DNA from: UBA10365 sp041441915
GTDB taxonomy: Bacteria; Pseudomonadota; Alphaproteobacteria; Rhodobacterales; Rhodobacteraceae
Length of the DNA stretch: 64,000 nucleotides
Direction of reading: 5' to 3'
Assembly: GCA_041441915.1 (NCBI GenBank)
Contig: JASDRS010000022.1
Coordinates: 62,001 to 126,000, forward strand
Shown: piece after piece, positions 60,767 to 64,000 of the stretch
How the letters are laid out: each line of letters starts with the position of its first letter
Numbering within the stretch: position 1 is the first letter of the stretch
Translations under genes and position numbers: made by a program
The notes under the pieces: model-generated
Seen by the model: the letters and a program-made list of their open reading frames with translations, nothing else
The model's database searches: none
What the model was told of the DNA's origin: nothing

Positions 60767-63667
60767 TTATTTCCTAATCTTAAGCGCCATCAATGCAGCA
60801 AAGGGATTGTCGGGATCTATGGGTTTTTCAACGCGCGGTAAGCGGGCCGTGGAAGATTTCAGGTGCTTATTTGGTGTGCCTTTGAAACCGTCTTTTTGGA
60901 GGTAATTGCTTCGATATTTTGATTGATATCCATGCTTTTCATGCGGCTTATGGGCGGCTATTTCGGCGCTGGACGCGCCGTCGGCTTGGGGCTCTGCGTT
61001 TGGGGTTACTACCTCTTTGACCTTGCGTTCACGACCTTGATTCGTATTTGCATCACGACGTGGGGCGCGAAAATTATCTTGCACACGCGCACGGGGGGCC
61101 CAAGTAAAGACGGTAAAAATTTCGGTTTCCACGACTGGGCTTTCAGACGTTTGAGCTTCACCCTCAGCAATAAATGATATTTCAACAGGCGTTTCAAGCA
61201 AAGGGCTCGCAGCATCTTTTTCCGCTGCCGAATCAACCACAGGTTGTGTCACAACATCTGGACTTGGTGCCACTTCAACACTTGTTACTTTGATCTTTGG
61301 TCTTTCGCCCAAGGTTGCCTTGTATCCCAAGCCCACCATAAGATCAGTAAATTGCTCATGGGTCATCCCAGTGATCGACAGCATATCAGAATTAGCTTCA
61401 AAACCGGCGCGACTGTCTTTCACGCGCAGCAAATCGGCCAAACGTTCCAGCATATCAATCCGGATTGCCCGTGCACCTGCGGGGTGATAACCTGCCAAGC
61501 TATAATGTTTCTTGGGCACTTCGATAAGATTTGGTATGGTCACCAATCCCGGAGGGGGACTTTCGGGAAACTCATCCAAAGCCGCAAACAAAGACCACAG
61601 CACCAAACGCAAGCGTGTAGGGGCAGGCTTTAAAAGCGCGGGTAAAAAGACCGTGAATTGGCCAAAGCGCACACCATGTTTGCGCAAAACCGAGCGCGCC
61701 TCTTGATCTAGGGCTTTAACCTCTTCGTTCAGGCCATCTCGGGGCAACACTCCCAATGCTTCGACCAAGCGAAAGGCAAACCCACGGGCCAATCCAGCCA
61801 TGCTTTCATCGCGTGACATGGCCAAAAGTGGTTCAAACTGAGCGGTCACTTTGCGGTCAATGAAATGTTGAAAACGACGGCGCACTTTATCTTGTACCTC
61901 CTGACCGGCTTCTTCGTCTACAAAGGTTTCAACCGATGGGCGCATCGCTTCGGCACCGGCCACCAATTTGCCTACTGCAGTGGTACCCCACATCAACCCC
62001 CCCTGTTCGGTGAAATCCATTTCAGTGTCTGGGGCGTTATATAACTTATCCGCCAACAGATGAAATTGCGGCCTCAGGGCAAGCACCGCGGCTTGCCGCA
62101 TAACGCGCGCCTCGCCGGGGCTTGTTGAGGCATCTTGCCTAAAACGAAAACCGTCTAGTTTTCCAACTAACTCGCCTTCTACAGTCACGTCACCAGTCTC
62201 ATTTACCTCGGCCACAAGGCTCTCCTTCTGTTTTAACCGCCGCATGAGCACAGATGTGCGCCGGTCAACAAATCGTTGAGTCAACTGCATATGCAATGCA
62301 TCTGACAATCGGTTTTCTACAGCGCGGGTCTCTTCTCGCCAAAACTTTCCGTCGTCAACCCAGTCTTTCCGTTGTGCTACATAAGTCCAAGTTCGAATAT
62401 AAGCCAGTCGTTTCGACAAAGTATCAATATCACCATGTGTTTTGTCAATTTGCCGTATCGCTTTGGCAAGCCAATCACTAGGCACGCGGCCATTTTGCAG
62501 AAAACCAAAAATGCAGGCCAATAGAGCTGTGTGATCAGTCTGAGAAACATTACGGAAATCGGGGATTTGACACACATCCCACAAAAGTCGAACCGCCTGC
62601 GGCGTGTTAATTAGGCCTTCAAGTTCGGGCAGGTCTGACAGAATCTTGAGCATAATAAAATCGTCAGAATCACGCGTGCGGTTCAGATATTCATTATCAG
62701 TTGGCTGCTCAAGAGCCCCAATCAGCCGAGCAACTGATCCAAACTCAAGCTTTTCATTACGCCAATTCAAGCGTTTGATCGGAGCAAAACGGTGGTTTTC
62801 AATGGCATAAATCAGTCCCTCATCTAGAGGGGTAGCGTCACCGGTCACCCCAAAACTGCCCGATGTAGTATGACGCCCTGCGCGTCCTGCAATTTGGCCA
62901 ATTTCATGGGCAAAGAGGGGTCGCATTTGCCGCCCATCAAATTTTTTGGTACCAGAAAATGCTACATGCGAGATATCCAGATTAAGTCCCATTCCGATGG
63001 CATCAGTCGCGACCAGATAATCAACATCTCCGTTTTGATAAAGTTCAACTTGGGCGTTGCGGGTTCGTGGCGACAAAGCACCCATCACAACCGCACAGCC
63101 ACCCTTCATGCGGCGCATAAGTTCTGCTATGGCGTAGACCTCTTCCACAGAAAATCCTACGATAGCACTGCGCACAGGCATGCGGCTAATTTTGCGCGCT
63201 CCCGTCCAAGTCAGGGTTGAAAAGCGGTCACGGTGCATGAAATTTGCACCTTTAACCAATGCCGCTATGGGGCCGCGCATCACGTTTGACCCCATGAAAA
63301 GAGTTTCATGTAGTCCCCGGGCATGCAACAAACGGTCAGTGAAAATATGGCCCCGTTCAGGGTCAGCACAAAGCTGGATTTCATCCACCGCTACAAAATC
63401 GGCACCAATTTCCAGTGGCATCGATTCGACCGTGCAGACCCAATATTGGGAGCGTTCTGGGACGATACGCTCTTCACCCGTAACCAGAGCCACCACCGAA
63501 GGGCCGCGCATAGCCACAACCTTGTCATAAACCTCGCGCGCTAAAAGCCGCAAAGGCAAACCAATCACGCCCGTCCGATGAGCGAGCATGCGCTGAATAG
63601 CGTAATGGGTTTTACCCGTGTTCGTAGGCCCTAGGACCGCCGTGATTTGTCCTAATGCCAGCATCAT
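60767..63667 (-). CDS. SUV3-like superfamily 2 (DEAD-like) RNA helicase
   Basis: About 966 residues. It starts at the ATG 63667, five bases after the upstream TPR stop; an ATG one codon later is equally good. Walker A is GPTNTGKTH (13-21), motif II is DEIQ (95-98), and IGMGLNLDISHVAFSG with QIAGRAGRHTTSGSFGVTG are motifs V and VI. This is the bacterial relative of mitochondrial SUV3. A long variable C-terminal tail ends in a basic, disordered region (RAPRRDANTNQGRERKVKE). A role in RNA degradation is presumed. Confidence 0.9.
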   Translation of the reverse strand: MMLALGQITAVLGPTNTGKTHYAIQRMLAHRTGVIGLPLRLLAREVYDKVVAMRGPSVVALVTGEERIVPERSQYWVCTVESMPLEIGADFVAVDEIQLCADPERGHIFTDRLLHARGLHETLFMGSNVMRGPIAALVKGANFMHRDRFSTLTWTGARKISRMPVRSAIVGFSVEEVYAIAELMRRMKGGCAVVMGALSPRTRNAQVELYQNGDVDYLVATDAIGMGLNLDISHVAFSGTKKFDGRQMRPLFAHEIGQIAGRAGRHTTSGSFGVTGDATPLDEGLIYAIENHRFAPIKRLNWRNEKLEFGSVARLIGALEQPTDNEYLNRTRDSDDFIMLKILSDLPELEGLINTPQAVRLLWDVCQIPDFRNVSQTDHTALLACIFGFLQNGRVPSDWLAKAIRQIDKTHGDIDTLSKRLAYIRTWTYVAQRKDWVDDGKFWREETRAVENRLSDALHMQLTQRFVDRRTSVLMRRLKQKESLVAEVNETGDVTVEGELVGKLDGFRFRQDASTSPGEARVMRQAAVLALRPQFHLLADKLYNAPDTEMDFTEQGGLMWGTTAVGKLVAGAEAMRPSVETFVDEEAGQEVQDKVRRRFQHFIDRKVTAQFEPLLAMSRDESMAGLARGFAFRLVEALGVLPRDGLNEEVKALDQEARSVLRKHGVRFGQFTVFLPALLKPAPTRLRLVLWSLFAALDEFPESPPPGLVTIPNLIEVPKKHYSLAGYHPAGARAIRIDMLERLADLLRVKDSRAGFEANSDMLSITGMTHEQFTDLMVGLGYKATLGERPKIKVTSVEVAPSPDVVTQPVVDSAAEKDAASPLLETPVEISFIAEGEAQTSESPVVETEIFTVFTWAPRARVQDNFRAPRRDANTNQGRERKVKEVVTPNAEPQADGASSAEIAAHKPHEKHGYQSKYRSNYLQKDGFKGTPNKHLKSSTARLPRVEKPIDPDNPFAALMALKIRK

Positions 63668-63671
63668 GCGC

Positions 63672-64000
63672 TTATGATTCCTGTCCAGATAGAGCTTTTT
63701 CAAGCCACTCGATCGCGCTTTTGCTTTGCGCCATATGGGGGTTGACCGCAAGTGCCGCCCGGCAGACGTTAAGCGCAGCTTTGGGGTGTTTAAGATGTTT
63801 AAGGTTTTCAAGGATAAGCGCAAAGCCGGCTAAAGCACCATAATGGCAAGGATCGCAGACAAGAACCTTTTGAATATAGGACATAGCCTGGTCGTAATTT
63901 TTGGCCAGAAAATAGGCAGTGATTAGAGCATTATAGGCTTCGGTAAAATAGGGGGCATGGTCGATCAAGGCGGAAAAATGCGCCTCGGTTAAATCATAAA
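63672..64000 (-). CDS. TPR-repeat protein, C-terminal part (cut by window end)
   Basis: The frame is open through the right edge (YDLTEAHFSAL precedes TTG 63968), so only the last 109 codons are present. Two or three TPR-like units are seen: AYNALITAYFLAKNYDQAMSYIQKVL, then HYGALAGFALILENLKHLKHPKAAL and NPHMAQSKSAIEWLEKAL. It lies five bases from the helicase start, on the same strand, so the two are probably co-transcribed. Function unknown. Confidence 0.8.
   Translation of the reverse strand, partial: YDLTEAHFSALIDHAPYFTEAYNALITAYFLAKNYDQAMSYIQKVLVCDPCHYGALAGFALILENLKHLKHPKAALNVCRAALAVNPHMAQSKSAIEWLEKALSGQES

Noticed and set aside
1..64000. CRISPR arrays, prophage, integrase or complete insertion sequences
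   Set aside because: No regularly spaced repeats, integrase or transposase with intact motifs were found, although several gene relics point to past rearrangement.

Overview
The window looks like chromosomal DNA of a marine alphaproteobacterium of the Rhodobacterales (Roseobacter group). The basis is the gene order hisB-hisH-hisA-hisF-hisE, a DUF1127 gene followed by small RNAs with CCTCCTCCC loops (as in Rhodobacter), a CarD-type regulator, the cobT/cobS arrangement, a SUV3-like helicase beside a 7Fe ferredoxin, and a moderate GC content. Species cannot be named from this sequence alone.

Region by region: 1-12.5 kb is core genome: mrp (partial), DUF1127 gene plus two CcsR-like sRNAs, pcrA/uvrD helicase, pyruvate carboxylase, tRNA-Gly(GCC), the his operon, a CoA-binding protein, rlmB and tRNA-Tyr(GTA). 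12.5-13.5 kb holds two decayed genes: an M23 peptidase with an in-frame stop and a shredded copy of an Old Yellow Enzyme gene whose intact paralogue lies at 48 kb. 13.6-28.9 kb is a vitamin B6 (pyridoxine) degradation island: pyridoxal 4-dehydrogenase, pyridoxamine-pyruvate aminotransferase, 4-pyridoxolactonase, a BMP-type ABC importer, the hydroxyacyl-CoA-dehydrogenase-like enzyme that makes 3-hydroxy-2-methylpyridine-4,5-dicarboxylate, a GMC oxidoreductase and a GntR regulator. The known flavin ring-opening oxygenase and the decarboxylase are absent here; a gentisate-type cupin dioxygenase, a GST-type protein, a RidA protein and an LVIVD propeller stand in their place. This suggests a different way of opening the pyridine ring.

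29-45.1 kb carries a PACE efflux protein and then a compact 13-gene leftward operon: a spermidine/putrescine-type ABC importer, a GT1 glycosyltransferase, two cupins, an anomeric sugar kinase (AmgK-like), two aldehyde dehydrogenases, a GlmU/MurU-like sugar nucleotidyltransferase, an FAD amine oxidase-like protein and a third cupin. It is divergent from a GntR regulator with two winged helices, which overlaps a second GT1 gene. This set reads like amine catabolism in which a sugar is attached to the substrate (as glutamate is in the Puu pathway) and activated sugar is made or recycled in the same operon. I know of no described pathway of this composition.

45.5-52.6 kb is accessory DNA: periplasmic rhodanese plus YeeE/YedE transporter and a tiny TTG-start gene, an Old Yellow Enzyme, a clean junction between 3' fragments of a glpR-like and a glpK-like gene, class I fructose-1,6-bisphosphatase, a fragment resembling the start of class II aldolase, a dimethylarginine hydrolase and a frameshifted VOC gene. 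52.7-64 kb returns to core genes: a 974-residue PilP-like membrane protein, a Kef-type K+/H+ antiporter, cobT/cobS, carD, fdxA, a SUV3-like helicase and a TPR protein cut by the window end.

Family assignments rest on reading the translated sequences against remembered family features; no database search was run.
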